From an uncultured Lactobacillus sp. (GTDB taxonomy: Bacteria > Bacillota > Bacilli > Lactobacillales > Lactobacillaceae), in the NCBI GenBank assembly GCA_910587695.1, contig CAJUNC010000014.1, positions 1 through 64,000 on the forward strand: a stretch of DNA of 64,000 nucleotides, in the 5' to 3' direction. This document shows, piece after piece, positions 50,213-59,010 of the stretch (within the stretch, counting starts at the first letter, position 1; each line of letters begins with the position of its first letter). The position numbers were made by a program, and so were the translations under genes. The notes beneath the pieces were generated by a model. It was not told the origin of the DNA and did no database searches. It worked only from the letters and a program-made list of their open reading frames with translations.

Positions 50213-51289
50213 ATGGATTTTACAGTCACAAGTACACGACAAACAAAAGCTTTAAAAGTAGTCGTATATGGCCCAGAAGGAATCGGGAAGACAACATTTG
50301 CTAATAATTTTCCGCAACCCATCTACATCGATACTGAAGGTTCAACAAACTTTATCGATAGCCAAAAGTTACCTGATCCAACTAGTTGGACAATGCTGCT
50401 TGAAGAACTTGAGTATTTAAAAAGCACTTCAGGCATTGCTAGAACTGTTGTGATCGATACGATGGATTGGGCCGAAAATTTGGCCAAACAACATTTGATG
50501 GCTAAAAATAACTGGGATGCGATCGATGCTTCTAGTTATGGTACACGCTATGTTGCTTTAGCAGATGAGATTGGGAAGCTTTTAAATAAACTAAGTGAAC
50601 TAGTTGAGTTAAATTACAACGTTGTTCTTCTAGCTCATTCAGAAACTAAGAAGCATGAATTACCAGATGAACTAGGAGCGTTTGATCGCTATGTACTGAA
50701 GTTAGAACGACGTGATGCTTCACTAGTCAAAGAATGGGCGGATATGATCTTGTTTGCCAATTTTAAGACGACTGTCATTACAGATAGTAAGACTAATAGT
50801 AAGAAAGCGACTGGTGGCCAACGTGTAATGTATACGACACATAAACCGACCTGGGATGCTAAAAATCGCTTAGGGCTTGCTGATGAGCTTCCATTTGATT
50901 ATGAACAGATCAGAGTTCAACTTGAACAAGCGATGCCACAAGCCAAACCAGCACCGCAAGTACAACCGGTACAACAATCAACTGTACAACAGGCACCACC
51001 AATTCAACAACAAGTACCATTACCGGAAGAACCACCACAACAAGAAGTGCGACAAGCGCCACCGGAAAATGCACCGGCACCAGAATATACAGAAACGATA
51101 CCTACAGCTATTCCACAAGACGTTGCTGATTTAATGAGATTGAGTCAATTGTCCACTCAAGATGTCATGAAGATTATCTATAATGCAGGTTTTATGCCGG
51201 AAGGAACGCCGGCTGAGAACGTTCCGCAAGATCTGTGGGCTCATTTAGTTTCTAAATGGGATGAAGCTTTGAATTTTTTAAATAATTAG
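50213..51289 (+). CDS. Sak4-like RecA-fold ATPase
   Basis: 358 residues. Walker A YGPEGIGKTTFANNFP, Walker B TVVIDTMDWAEN, then LNYNVVLLAHSETKK. The P/Q-rich linker (residues about 245-295) is followed by a small C-terminal helical domain. Sak4 proteins promote single-strand annealing with a phage SSB. Start abuts the previous stop. Confidence 0.82.
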   Translation: MDFTVTSTRQTKALKVVVYGPEGIGKTTFANNFPQPIYIDTEGSTNFIDSQKLPDPTSWTMLLEELEYLKSTSGIARTVVIDTMDWAENLAKQHLMAKNNWDAIDASSYGTRYVALADEIGKLLNKLSELVELNYNVVLLAHSETKKHELPDELGAFDRYVLKLERRDASLVKEWADMILFANFKTTVITDSKTNSKKATGGQRVMYTTHKPTWDAKNRLGLADELPFDYEQIRVQLEQAMPQAKPAPQVQPVQQSTVQQAPPIQQQVPLPEEPPQQEVRQAPPENAPAPEYTETIPTAIPQDVADLMRLSQLSTQDVMKIIYNAGFMPEGTPAENVPQDLWAHLVSKWDEALNFLNN

Positions 51290-51300
51290 GAGGACAAAAA

Positions 51301-51888
51301 ATGAATACAGCAGAAAATGAATTTTTAACATGGGACGGCGGCTTTGTTGCAGAAGAAAGCGAGTTTGTTGTTCTTGATCCAGGCGTTTGCAAGTTTACTG
51401 TCAAAAATTTTGAACGCAAGATCTATGATGGTAAGTCAGACAAAATTCCTAACGGCACACCTTACGCCGAGATCGAAATGGAATTTGTCGGTACTAAAGG
51501 GAAGACAACAGTAAAAGAACGCTTGTACTTGTTAAAACGTATGCAATGGAAATTGACTGAGTTCTTTGCTGCAATTGGTCAAAATCCAACGATTGGCCAA
51601 GCTTTTATGCCAAATTGGAATGCAGTTGTTGGTAGCTCAGGATATGCAGAATTAGAAGTAAATTACTATAAAGATAATAGCGGTAACGATCGTTCGAACA
51701 ACAGACCTAACAAGTTCCTTAAACCGGACGCACCAGAGATCGCTAGCGCACAGCAACCTATGCAAGTTCAACCGGTTCAAGCTACACCGGTACAGCCACA
51801 GCCACAACAACCGGCTCAACCAGTACAGCCTGCACCAGCACAACCACAACAACCTACGCAAGGCAGTTTTACACCAGGGGCATTTTAG
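51301..51888 (+). CDS. DUF669 phage protein (single-strand-binding partner)
   Basis: 195 residues. The DUF669 domain (TWDGGFVAEESEFVVLDPGV, ERLYLLKRMQWKLTEFFAAI) is followed by a long tail of Pro, Gln and Val ending GSFTPGAF. DUF669 proteins sit with Sak4-type recombinases in Firmicute phages and may act as SSB. AGGAGGA upstream. Confidence 0.8.
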   Translation: MNTAENEFLTWDGGFVAEESEFVVLDPGVCKFTVKNFERKIYDGKSDKIPNGTPYAEIEMEFVGTKGKTTVKERLYLLKRMQWKLTEFFAAIGQNPTIGQAFMPNWNAVVGSSGYAELEVNYYKDNSGNDRSNNRPNKFLKPDAPEIASAQQPMQVQPVQATPVQPQPQQPAQPVQPAPAQPQQPTQGSFTPGAF

Positions 51889-51900
51889 GAGGTAAGCATA

Positions 51901-52323
51901 ATGTCAAAAGAGATCGATTTGAATTTATCACGGATGGCTTACGGAGCTATCCAAGAGAAGTTAGATAAGGAACTAGAAGCAGTATTCAAGAACATCCATG
52001 ATCCAAATGTTCCCGCAAAGCGGAAGCGTACGATCACGATCACGTTAGGGTTTACACCGGACGAAAAACGCCAAACGGTAAACTTGGCCACCGGGATCAA
52101 GTCGGTATTAGCCCCAACAGAAGAAGTCGAAACGACTGTTTTAACTGGTAAGGATATCAAGACTGGACGGATCGAAGCTCATGAACTTAACTCTGGAGCA
52201 CCAGGACAAACTTACTTTGATCCAGAAGATAGCCAATTAAAGACCGACGTTGGCAAACCAGTAGACGTGGTCGAGAAAGAAACTAAAGCTAAAGTAATTG
52301 ATCTACAAGAAAAACGGGGGTAA
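51901..52323 (+). CDS. Hypothetical replication-module protein (140 aa)
   Basis: Starts MSKEIDLNLSRMAYGAIQEK and has a KRTITITLGFTPDEKRQTV strand-rich core. A family of such proteins sits between DUF669 and DUF2303 genes in many phages. The name replication terminator protein is sometimes used, but I see no evidence for that function here. Confidence 0.7.
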   Translation: MSKEIDLNLSRMAYGAIQEKLDKELEAVFKNIHDPNVPAKRKRTITITLGFTPDEKRQTVNLATGIKSVLAPTEEVETTVLTGKDIKTGRIEAHELNSGAPGQTYFDPEDSQLKTDVGKPVDVVEKETKAKVIDLQEKRG

Positions 52324-52328
52324 GAGCT

Positions 52329-53072
52329 ATGAGTTTAACAGAAGAAGCATTAAGTTTTTTAACAAATAACGGTATTGAGCCGGAAAGTCGTGTTGTGTTT
52401 ATTGAAGAGATCCCGTATGTGATCGATAGCGAGGGAACTGCACATCGAGTAGATCCAGTAGCATATACTGCCAAACAAAGTTTAAATCTGAACACATTAT
52501 CTAGCTTAGTTGATTACATCAAGTCTGAACTAGATCGAAAAGATGATCGACTTATTTTAACGGTCAAAGATGAACAAACTGTGTTTTTAGAAGGGCAATT
52601 AGAAGTAAATGGTAGTCGAGAACGATTAGCTGAAGTTAATGCGATCGTACCAGCGTTCAACTTTGATTACTTTTACAATTCAGAAGAATTCAATATCAAG
52701 TTGCAATCTATCTTCACGGATAGCTCAGACCGTGAGATCTTGCTGAAAGTGGTTGGAAATATCAGTGAAGATTCTGTTAAGACTGTTGGAGATGATGGTG
52801 TATCTCAGGCGGTAACGATCAATCAAGGTGTTGCTTCGAAAGTTGACGTTAAAGTTCCAAATCCAGTTACTTTAGCACCTTATCGGACATTCAATGAAGT
52901 AAAGCAGCCCGAATCAAAATTTGTATTCCGAATGAAAGAAGGACCACGTTGTGCACTGTTTGAAGCAGATGGTGGGATCTGGAGAAATAAAGCAATTCAA
53001 AACATCAAAGAATACTTTGAAAAAGCGTTGCAAGCTGAAATTCAGAGTGGCAAGATCACGATCCTTGCATAG
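52329..53072 (+). CDS. DUF2303 phage protein
   Basis: 247 residues. SLVDYIKSELDRKDDRLILT near the N-terminus and VPNPVTLAPYRTFNEVKQPE plus FVFRMKEGPRCALFEADGG near the C-terminus are typical of DUF2303. Function unknown; it belongs to the same recombination block. Confidence 0.78.
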   Translation: MSLTEEALSFLTNNGIEPESRVVFIEEIPYVIDSEGTAHRVDPVAYTAKQSLNLNTLSSLVDYIKSELDRKDDRLILTVKDEQTVFLEGQLEVNGSRERLAEVNAIVPAFNFDYFYNSEEFNIKLQSIFTDSSDREILLKVVGNISEDSVKTVGDDGVSQAVTINQGVASKVDVKVPNPVTLAPYRTFNEVKQPESKFVFRMKEGPRCALFEADGGIWRNKAIQNIKEYFEKALQAEIQSGKITILA

Positions 53073-53084
53073 GAAGGTGATCGT

Positions 53085-54665
53085 ATGGAATTAAGACCCT
53101 ATCAAGAAGAATCAAGAAAGAAAGTGCAAGAAGAATGGGAAAAAGGCAACAAACGCACGTTGCTAGTCTTGCCAACCGGAACCGGTAAGACGATCGTGTT
53201 TTCCAAGATCATAGAAGACCGGGTCAAATTAGGCGAGCGTGTTTTAGTTTTGGCACATCGCGGTGAGTTATTAGAGCAAGCTGCAGATAAGCTTTACAAA
53301 TCAACAGGCCTAAAGACAGCAACTGAAAAAGCAGAGCAGACAAGTCTTAACAGTTTCTATCGAGTAGTTGTCGGGTCAGTACAAACTTTACAACGTCCAA
53401 AACGCTTAGAAAAATTTTCACCGGACTTTTTTGATACGATCGTTATCGATGAAGCGCACCATTGTATTTCTGATGGCTATCAACGAGTACTAAAACACTT
53501 CGAGAGTGCAAATGTGTTAGGCGTTACTGCAACACCGGACCGGGGCGATATGAAAAATTTAGGCTCATACTTCGATAGCTTGGCCTATGAATACGGCTTA
53601 GCTGAAGCAATAAGGGCTAAATATCTATCACCGATCAAAGCTTTAACGATCCCGCTCAAGTTAGATCTATCCGCTGTAAAACAACAAGCTGGAGATTTTT
53701 CAACGAAAGATCTAGGGACAGCGTTAGATCCTTACCTTGAGCAGATCGCTACAGAAATGGAAAAGCAGTGTAAAGATCGTAAAACAGTTGTGTTCCTGCC
53801 ACTAGTCAAAACGTCACAAAAGTTCCGGGACATCTTAAACGAGCACGGTTTTAAAGCTGCAGAAGTAAACGGAGAGTCACAAGATCGCGAGCAAATTCTA
53901 ACTGACTTTGAGAATAACAAGTATAACGTCTTGTGTAATTCTATGTTGCTGACTGAAGGCTGGGACTGTCCAGATGTCGACTGCGTGGTCGTGCTTCGAC
54001 CAACTAAAGTCAGAGCGCTATATAGCCAAATGGTGGGTCGTGGTACTCGACTTGCACCAGGTAAAGAAGAACTGCTTCTACTAGACTTTTTGTGGCACAC
54101 AGAACGTCACGAACTCTGTCATCCAGCGCATTTGATAGCCACCGATGAAAAAGTCGCTAAGAAGATGACTGAAAATATCGAAGAAGCCGGGACAGCAATC
54201 GATTTAGAGTTAGCTGAAGAGCAAGCTCAAAAAGATGTTGTCGCAGAACGTGAACAAGCTTTAGCTGAACAGCTAACAGAAATGAAACGTCGCAAACGTA
54301 AGCTTGTTGATCCTTTGCAATTCGAGTTATCGATCCAAGCTTCAGATCTAACCGATTTTGTGCCGGCCTTTGGTTTTCAAATGGGGCCACCAACAGACAA
54401 GCAGATCAAAGCGCTTGAAAAACTGGGGATCTATCCAGATGATATCGAAAATGCCGGTAAAGCAGAAATGCTACTTGAAAGACTCAGCAAACGTCGTGAT
54501 GCTGGCCTAACGACTCCAAAACAAATCAGGTTTTTAGAAGGACGAGGTTTCAATCATGTTGGTACTTGGCAATTTGAACATGCAACTAAATTGATAAATC
54601 GAATCGCAGCCAATGGTTGGCGCATTCCTGCTGGGATCATACCGGCAGAGTATCAACCAAATTAA
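53085..54665 (+). CDS. SF2 DEAD/DEAH-box helicase
   Basis: 526 residues. VLPTGTGKTIVFSKII (motif I), VIDEAHHCISDGY (II, DEAH), GVTATPDRGD (III), LTEGWDCPDVDCVVVLRPT and MVGRGTRLAPGK (V-VI). The C-terminal region has two repeats beginning TDKQIKALEKLGI and TPKQIRFLEGRGF. Phage replication helicase. Confidence 0.9.
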   Translation: MELRPYQEESRKKVQEEWEKGNKRTLLVLPTGTGKTIVFSKIIEDRVKLGERVLVLAHRGELLEQAADKLYKSTGLKTATEKAEQTSLNSFYRVVVGSVQTLQRPKRLEKFSPDFFDTIVIDEAHHCISDGYQRVLKHFESANVLGVTATPDRGDMKNLGSYFDSLAYEYGLAEAIRAKYLSPIKALTIPLKLDLSAVKQQAGDFSTKDLGTALDPYLEQIATEMEKQCKDRKTVVFLPLVKTSQKFRDILNEHGFKAAEVNGESQDREQILTDFENNKYNVLCNSMLLTEGWDCPDVDCVVVLRPTKVRALYSQMVGRGTRLAPGKEELLLLDFLWHTERHELCHPAHLIATDEKVAKKMTENIEEAGTAIDLELAEEQAQKDVVAEREQALAEQLTEMKRRKRKLVDPLQFELSIQASDLTDFVPAFGFQMGPPTDKQIKALEKLGIYPDDIENAGKAEMLLERLSKRRDAGLTTPKQIRFLEGRGFNHVGTWQFEHATKLINRIAANGWRIPAGIIPAEYQPN

Positions 54666-54676
54666 AAAAATATTTT

Positions 54677-54698
54677 CCTCACAGTTTTTACTGTGGGG
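54677..54698 (+). other. Hairpin after the helicase gene
   Basis: CCTCACAG (54677-54684), 6-base loop, CTGTGGGG (54691-54698). There is no T-run. It directly precedes the tRNA-like structure. Confidence 0.5.
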
Positions 54699-54703
54699 AT
54701 CAC

Positions 54704-54795
54704 GCCCGGGGCTGGTGCCACACATTCCACCAAAACAAGCCTACGAAAAAGATTTATTTACAGTAAAAATCTCAGTTCGATTCTGAGTCCGGGCA
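54704..54795 (+). ncRNA. tRNA-like cloverleaf in the prophage
   Basis: A 7-bp acceptor-like stem (GCCCGGG 54704-54710 with TCCGGGC 54788-54794, plus A 54795) directly follows a perfect T-arm (CTCAG TTCGATT CTGAG, 54771-54787). Between them are a hairpin GGTG/CACC nested in GGCT/AGCC and an arm around TTTACAG. The 92-nt length, oversized D region, a mismatch in the anticodon-like arm and the absence of encoded CCA argue against a normal tRNA. It may be a pseudo-tRNA or functional mimic. Confidence 0.5.
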
Positions 54796-54830
54796 TTGAA
54801 TCGATTCAAAAAATATGAGGAGGGATGAAC

Positions 54831-55010
54831 ATGAAAGACATTCAAGAAGAAATTGCCGGCATTTTCGCAGATGAACGTGAACGAATTGAAAATATCGAAG
54901 CAAATATGAATGAACGTGTGACTACTGCTTACGATCTTGGTTATAACGACGGCTGGAACGCAGCGTTTAACACTATCAAAGAAAAATTTGGAAATGGGAG
55001 GAGGGAGTAG
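54831..55010 (+). CDS. Small phage protein (59 aa)
   Basis: ATG 54831, six bases after GGAGGG. Acidic and helical: MKDIQEEIAGIFADERERIE, then VTTAYDLGYNDGWNAAFNTI. Coupled to the primase-helicase gene downstream. Function unknown. Confidence 0.6.
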   Translation: MKDIQEEIAGIFADERERIENIEANMNERVTTAYDLGYNDGWNAAFNTIKEKFGNGRRE

Positions 55011-55013
55011 CCT

Positions 55014-57239
55014 TTGGAAAATAAATTGAACTTAGTCGAGCTACTAGACTATATCGATCCAGCAACTTTAAATTACCAAGAATGGCTAAATGTGGGCTTC
55101 GCTTTGAAGCATGAAGGCTACTCGCTCAGTGATTGGGATAGCTGGAGTCAACGCGATATGGCTCGTTATCACGATGGTGAAACAGAAAAGAAGTGGGAGA
55201 AATTCAACGGATCTGCTAAACCAGTTACTGGAGCAACGATCACACAATTAGCCAAAGAAGGTGGCTGGAAGCCACCGTCCAGCGATACTACTAGCTTTGG
55301 CTGGAACGATAGCTTTGTTGCATCTGATATCGATCGTGGCTATCAAGTTGTGAATACTGATTACATTTTAGGTGAAGAAGTCAAAGAACCTAAAAATTGG
55401 GATCCAATCAAACAGATCACTGATTATTTCGAGACTCTTTTTCGAGCTGATGACATTGTCGGATTTGTCAACGATGCTTACTTAAGTCAACATGGCGACA
55501 AAGAGAAATGGTTACCAACACAAGGTGTATACACTTGGACCGCCGGAACGATCATTGAAAAGCTTAAGCAAACAAAAGATATCGGTGCAGTTCTAGGTGA
55601 TCCAAACGAACAAGCAGGTGCCTGGATCAGATTCAATCCGCTTGACGGGAAAGGGGTTAAAAACGAGAACGTTATTGATTTTCGTTACGCTTTGATCGAG
55701 TCCGACAACATGGACGTGGCCAAGCAAAACGAGATTCTGCGCAAGCTCGAATTACCGATCGCAACATTGACTTATTCCGGCGGTAAGAGTTTGCACGCAG
55801 TAGTAAAAGTAGACGCTGCTAACTATGGTGAGTATCAAGAACGTGTCGACTACCTGTATAAGATCGTTGAAAAAAACGGGCTATTTATCGATAAGCAAAA
55901 CAAAAATCCTTCACGTTTAACGCGTCTCCCTGGATTTGAACGTGCTGGTAAAAAACAATTCTTGGTGGCAAAAAATATTGGTCAAGCTAGTTGGGAAGAT
56001 TGGAAGGAATACATCGAAGATATGAATGATAATTTGCCAGAAATGGAAAACATGGCAGACCTCTTTGATGAACCGATCGTACTTGCGCCGGAATTGATTC
56101 AAGGTGTTCTTCGTCAAGGGCATAAGATGCTGATAGCTGGCCCTTCAAAAGCTGGTAAATCATTTTCCCTTATTCAGTTAGCTATTGCGATCGCTGAAGG
56201 CTGGGAGTGGTTCGGCTTCAAGTGTCAGCAAGGAAAAGTTTTATATGTGAACCTTGAGCTGGACGAACGATCAGCTAAAAAACGTTTTGCCGATATCTAC
56301 AAAGAGTTAGGACGTGGACATGACAACGTGGGTAATATCGATGTCTGGAATTTACGTGGTAAGACAAGCCCGATGGACAAGCTAGCACCAAAACTTATCC
56401 GGAGAGCACAAAAATCAGACTACATCGCAGTCATAATCGATCCGATCTATAAAGTATTGACTGGGGATGAAAACAACGCTCATGACATGTCGGTTTTTGT
56501 TAATCAGTTCGACATGATTGCTACAGAACTGCAGTGTTCGGTTATCTATGCTCACCACCATTCAAAAGGTGCTCAAAGTGGCAAAAGTTCGATCGATCGT
56601 TCTTCTGGTTCTGGAGTTTTTGCACGAGATCCAGACGCAATCTTAGACTTGATAGAATTGCCGGTCGACGAGAACAGGTACAAGCAACGTGAAAATGATG
56701 CAATCTGTAACGTATACGCAGGAGCAATCAAGACGTATAACCCAGCTTATTCAGAGGTTGGCCAAGACGATATCTTCAGTAAATCAGAAATGGGTAAACA
56801 CTTGATGAAAGCTATTCAAGATCCGGAAAAGTTGAAATATATCAACGAGCAAAAAGATCTTGCAGTAACGATGGTAAGACAAGCTACCGCATGGCGTTTG
56901 GAAGGGACGCTGCGTGAATTTCCTAAATTTACTCCGGTAAATGCCTGGTTCAAATATCCAATTCACATGCTTGACGAAAGTTTACAAGATATCAATCCAG
57001 AAGAAGACGTAAGAGAAAAATGGAAAAAAGGAACTCAGAAGTCAAATCAAGAAAGAGCTGACAAGTCAAAACAAGAAGTGGAGAGTGCGTTTAATGCTTT
57101 AAGCATGAACGGTGGACCTGTAGAAGTTAAGCAGATAGCTGATTATCTCGAAATACAAAGAACCTCTGTATACAACAGAGTCAAGAAGATAGATTCTTTT
57201 AAGGTCGAAGGTGGGTATTTGATAAAAACTAATGATTAA
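55014..57239 (+). CDS. Phage primase-helicase (PriCT-2, RepA-like AAA ATPase)
   Basis: 741 residues from TTG 55014 with GGGAGGAGGGAG upstream. PriCT-2-like N-terminus (TLNYQEWLNVGFALKHEGYS), an AEP-like middle (ATLTYSGGKSLHAVVKVDA), then RepA-type ATPase with MLIAGPSKAGKSFSLIQLAI (Walker A, about residue 375) and VIIDPIYKVLTGDENNA (Walker B). The C-terminal wHTH (VKQIADYLEIQRTSVYNRVK) could bind the adjacent origin. Confidence 0.85.
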   Translation: MENKLNLVELLDYIDPATLNYQEWLNVGFALKHEGYSLSDWDSWSQRDMARYHDGETEKKWEKFNGSAKPVTGATITQLAKEGGWKPPSSDTTSFGWNDSFVASDIDRGYQVVNTDYILGEEVKEPKNWDPIKQITDYFETLFRADDIVGFVNDAYLSQHGDKEKWLPTQGVYTWTAGTIIEKLKQTKDIGAVLGDPNEQAGAWIRFNPLDGKGVKNENVIDFRYALIESDNMDVAKQNEILRKLELPIATLTYSGGKSLHAVVKVDAANYGEYQERVDYLYKIVEKNGLFIDKQNKNPSRLTRLPGFERAGKKQFLVAKNIGQASWEDWKEYIEDMNDNLPEMENMADLFDEPIVLAPELIQGVLRQGHKMLIAGPSKAGKSFSLIQLAIAIAEGWEWFGFKCQQGKVLYVNLELDERSAKKRFADIYKELGRGHDNVGNIDVWNLRGKTSPMDKLAPKLIRRAQKSDYIAVIIDPIYKVLTGDENNAHDMSVFVNQFDMIATELQCSVIYAHHHSKGAQSGKSSIDRSSGSGVFARDPDAILDLIELPVDENRYKQRENDAICNVYAGAIKTYNPAYSEVGQDDIFSKSEMGKHLMKAIQDPEKLKYINEQKDLAVTMVRQATAWRLEGTLREFPKFTPVNAWFKYPIHMLDESLQDINPEEDVREKWKKGTQKSNQERADKSKQEVESAFNALSMNGGPVEVKQIADYLEIQRTSVYNRVKKIDSFKVEGGYLIKTND

Positions 57240-57472
57240 ATAATAAAATTCTATCGTCATAGCTAAATAGAAATGACAAGTGACAGTTCCGGTCATATCT
57301 AAGAAGAAATGACAGTGAATGACAACGCCAAAACCTTGTCACAGCAACTGTCATCGGTGTCATTCATATCTCCCAAGTTTTGGGATAGATATGAATGGAC
57401 ACGACGAGTGACAAGTTTTGGTCGTGACAAAAGTGAAAAGATAAAAAAATAGAGATAAACAAGGTGTGACAA
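57240..57472. other. Candidate phage replication origin
   Basis: The 233 bp directly after the primase-helicase gene are full of TGACA/TGTCA words. An imperfect tandem repeat begins at 57256 and 57292 (GTCATAGCTAA.. and GTCATATCTAA..). A 15-bp dyad (57357-57371 with 57387-57402) encloses CCCAA/TTGGG. Gene-free, repeat-dense DNA next to the helicase gene suggests an origin. Inference. Confidence 0.45.
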
Positions 57473-57712
57473 ATGATGAAAAAAAGACGGATCAGTAAAA
57501 AACTAGATGTCGTGCGAGAAATGCCAGAATTGTATCACAGATTACCGAATGAACGATTTGAATTAAGAAAAAGTGAAGTTGTGAATTGGTTGCTTGAGCA
57601 AGACGATGTCATTGAATGGTTATTTCACTTCTTGCAACGTACAGCGAAAATGATTGAGTATGACAAAAAAACTGGAAAATGGCATGGAGTAAAGGAAGAA
57701 GGCGATGAATAA
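57473..57712 (+). CDS. Hypothetical phage protein (79 aa)
   Basis: Basic N-terminus (MMKKRRISKKLDVVREMPEL), then RKSEVVNWLLEQDDVIEWLF. Stop overlaps the rusA start (TAATG). Function unknown. Confidence 0.6.
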   Translation: MMKKRRISKKLDVVREMPELYHRLPNERFELRKSEVVNWLLEQDDVIEWLFHFLQRTAKMIEYDKKTGKWHGVKEEGDE

Positions 57713-58104
57713 TGGAATTTTTTGTGCCAATGAAGGATATCCCAAACACGACGCATCAACAGAAAAAAGTGACTGTCGCAAAGAATGGTAAGCCAGTATT
57801 TTATGAACCAGCAGAATTGAAAGCAGTACGAGAAAAGTTGACAGCTCATTTAGCGAAGTTTGTTCCGGAAACAAGATTTAAAAAGTTGGTTATCTTACAA
57901 GTTAAATGGCTATATCCGAATGGTAGTCACGAGGATGGGAGTTACAAAACAACTAAGCCTGACTTAGACAATATGATGAAGCTACTTCAAGACTGCATGA
58001 CAGATCTTGGCTTTTGGGAAGACGATAAGTTGATCGCGGGTTTACACGTTGAAAAGTTTTGGTCTGAAGTACCAGGGATCTATATCAAGATAGAGGGGGT
58101 ATAG
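57712..58104 (+). CDS. rusA: RusA-family Holliday junction resolvase
   Basis: 130 residues. The catalytic acidic cluster is visible in KPDLDNMMKLLQDCMTDLGF and WEDDKLIAGLHVEK. N-terminal strand FFVPMKDIPNTTHQQ. Resolves branched replication intermediates before packaging. Confidence 0.9.
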   Translation: MEFFVPMKDIPNTTHQQKKVTVAKNGKPVFYEPAELKAVREKLTAHLAKFVPETRFKKLVILQVKWLYPNGSHEDGSYKTTKPDLDNMMKLLQDCMTDLGFWEDDKLIAGLHVEKFWSEVPGIYIKIEGV

Positions 58105-58106
58105 CA

Positions 58107-58358
58107 ATGGATTGGGAAAAGTTTTTTAAAGATGTCATGAATTGGATGAACGCAGCTAATATCATGCTGAAAAACTATCCGATCGATTCAGCAGAGTATT
58201 GGAAATGGGTAGTCAATACGACAGGAAGGATCGAAAAACGCTACGATGCACATCCGCTTGTGGTAGGGATCATGGTAGCCATAATCAGATATCAAGATGA
58301 GATCGCACAAGATATGATCGCTAGAAAGGAGAGCGAAAATGCTGGTGTTGGTGTATAA
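58107..58358 (+). CDS. Hypothetical phage protein (83 aa)
   Basis: Trp-rich helical protein: MDWEKFFKDVMNWMNAANIM, VVNTTGRIEKRY. Follows rusA by 2 bases and overlaps the next micro-gene. Unknown function. Confidence 0.6.
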   Translation: MDWEKFFKDVMNWMNAANIMLKNYPIDSAEYWKWVVNTTGRIEKRYDAHPLVVGIMVAIIRYQDEIAQDMIARKESENAGVGV

Positions 58359-58425
58359 GTGGCTAGTGCTGACATTGCTGTTCTTGCTACTAGCGCTGTT
58401 AGCATTTGTGCATGATAGGAAGTGA
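58339..58425 (+). CDS. 28-aa membrane micropeptide
   Basis: MLVLVYKWLVLTLLFLLLAL then AFVHDRK. Good GAAAGGAGAG before the ATG. Out of frame with, and overlapping, the end of the 58107 gene. Confidence 0.45.
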   Translation: MLVLVYKWLVLTLLFLLLALLAFVHDRK

Positions 58426-58434
58426 GGAAAGAAA

Positions 58435-58536
58435 ATGACAGGAAAGAAACGCAGTCGCAAGCGTGATAAGCGCAAACGACGTCAGAAGAAGCTAGAACGA
58501 GCAAAGGAGCGTGAACAAGTTGGGAAACAGAATTAG
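58435..58536 (+). CDS. 33-aa very basic micropeptide
   Basis: MTGKKRSRKRDKRKRRQKKL leads to ERAKEREQVGKQN; more than half of the residues are Lys or Arg. GAGGAAAG upstream. A nucleic-acid-binding role is plausible but unproven. Confidence 0.5.
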   Translation: MTGKKRSRKRDKRKRRQKKLERAKEREQVGKQN

Positions 58537-58903
58537 AGAGTTTCGCAAACAAAAAGGAAAAACACTAGACCAGATACAAGATGAGACAGGTATTAAGCGA
58601 GGAACACTTAACAATTATGAAAATGGAAAAACAGAACCTAAGCTTGAAACTTGGAAAAAGCTTGCTGATTACTTTGGTGTATCGGTCGGTTATCTGCAAG
58701 GTATCGAAGATAAGTATACAGGAGTGATGGCTGACTCGGAAAGGCAAGTAAGACGTGACAAAATCAAAGAGAATATGGCTAAGGTATTGCGTAAAGCTTG
58801 GACTGAGGATGAGCCGTGGGAAGAAGTATACGCTGACTTTAAACGTCAATGGAATCTACTTGAGCTAGAATTTCAAAAAATTACACAGGATATGGAGAGG
58901 TAG
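58520..58903 (+). CDS. XRE-family regulator (127 aa)
   Basis: TTG 58520 has AAAGGAG ten bases upstream; GTG 58511 is an alternative. HTH: NRIREFRKQKGKTLDQIQDE, TGIKRGTLNNYENGKTEPK, LADYFGVSVGYLQGIED. The C-terminal helical domain is uncharacterised. Third XRE protein of the prophage. Confidence 0.78.
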   Translation: MGNRIREFRKQKGKTLDQIQDETGIKRGTLNNYENGKTEPKLETWKKLADYFGVSVGYLQGIEDKYTGVMADSERQVRRDKIKENMAKVLRKAWTEDEPWEEVYADFKRQWNLLELEFQKITQDMER

Positions 58904-58906
58904 AAT

Positions 58907-58999
58907 ATGGGCTGGTTATTAATGTTTTTTGCGCTATTAGGTACGGCAATCGGGATGTTTATCATGTGGGCGGTCATGTATTACAACGACTTTTTTTAG
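58907..58999 (+). CDS. 30-aa membrane micropeptide
   Basis: MGWLLMFFALLGTAIGMFIM then WAVMYYNDFF. GGAGAGG upstream; starts 3 bases after the previous stop. Confidence 0.45.
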   Translation: MGWLLMFFALLGTAIGMFIMWAVMYYNDFF

Positions 59000-59010
59000 G
59001 AGGGTGTGAC

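Noticed and set aside
53732..54100. 122-codon minus-strand frame inside the SF2 helicase gene
   Set aside because: Antisense shadow without a ribosome site.
54704..54795. A normal tRNA gene (Val-like TAC read from the TTTACAG loop)
   Set aside because: The D region is about 20 nt too long, the anticodon stem has a mismatch and the variable loop is too short; called tRNA-like only.
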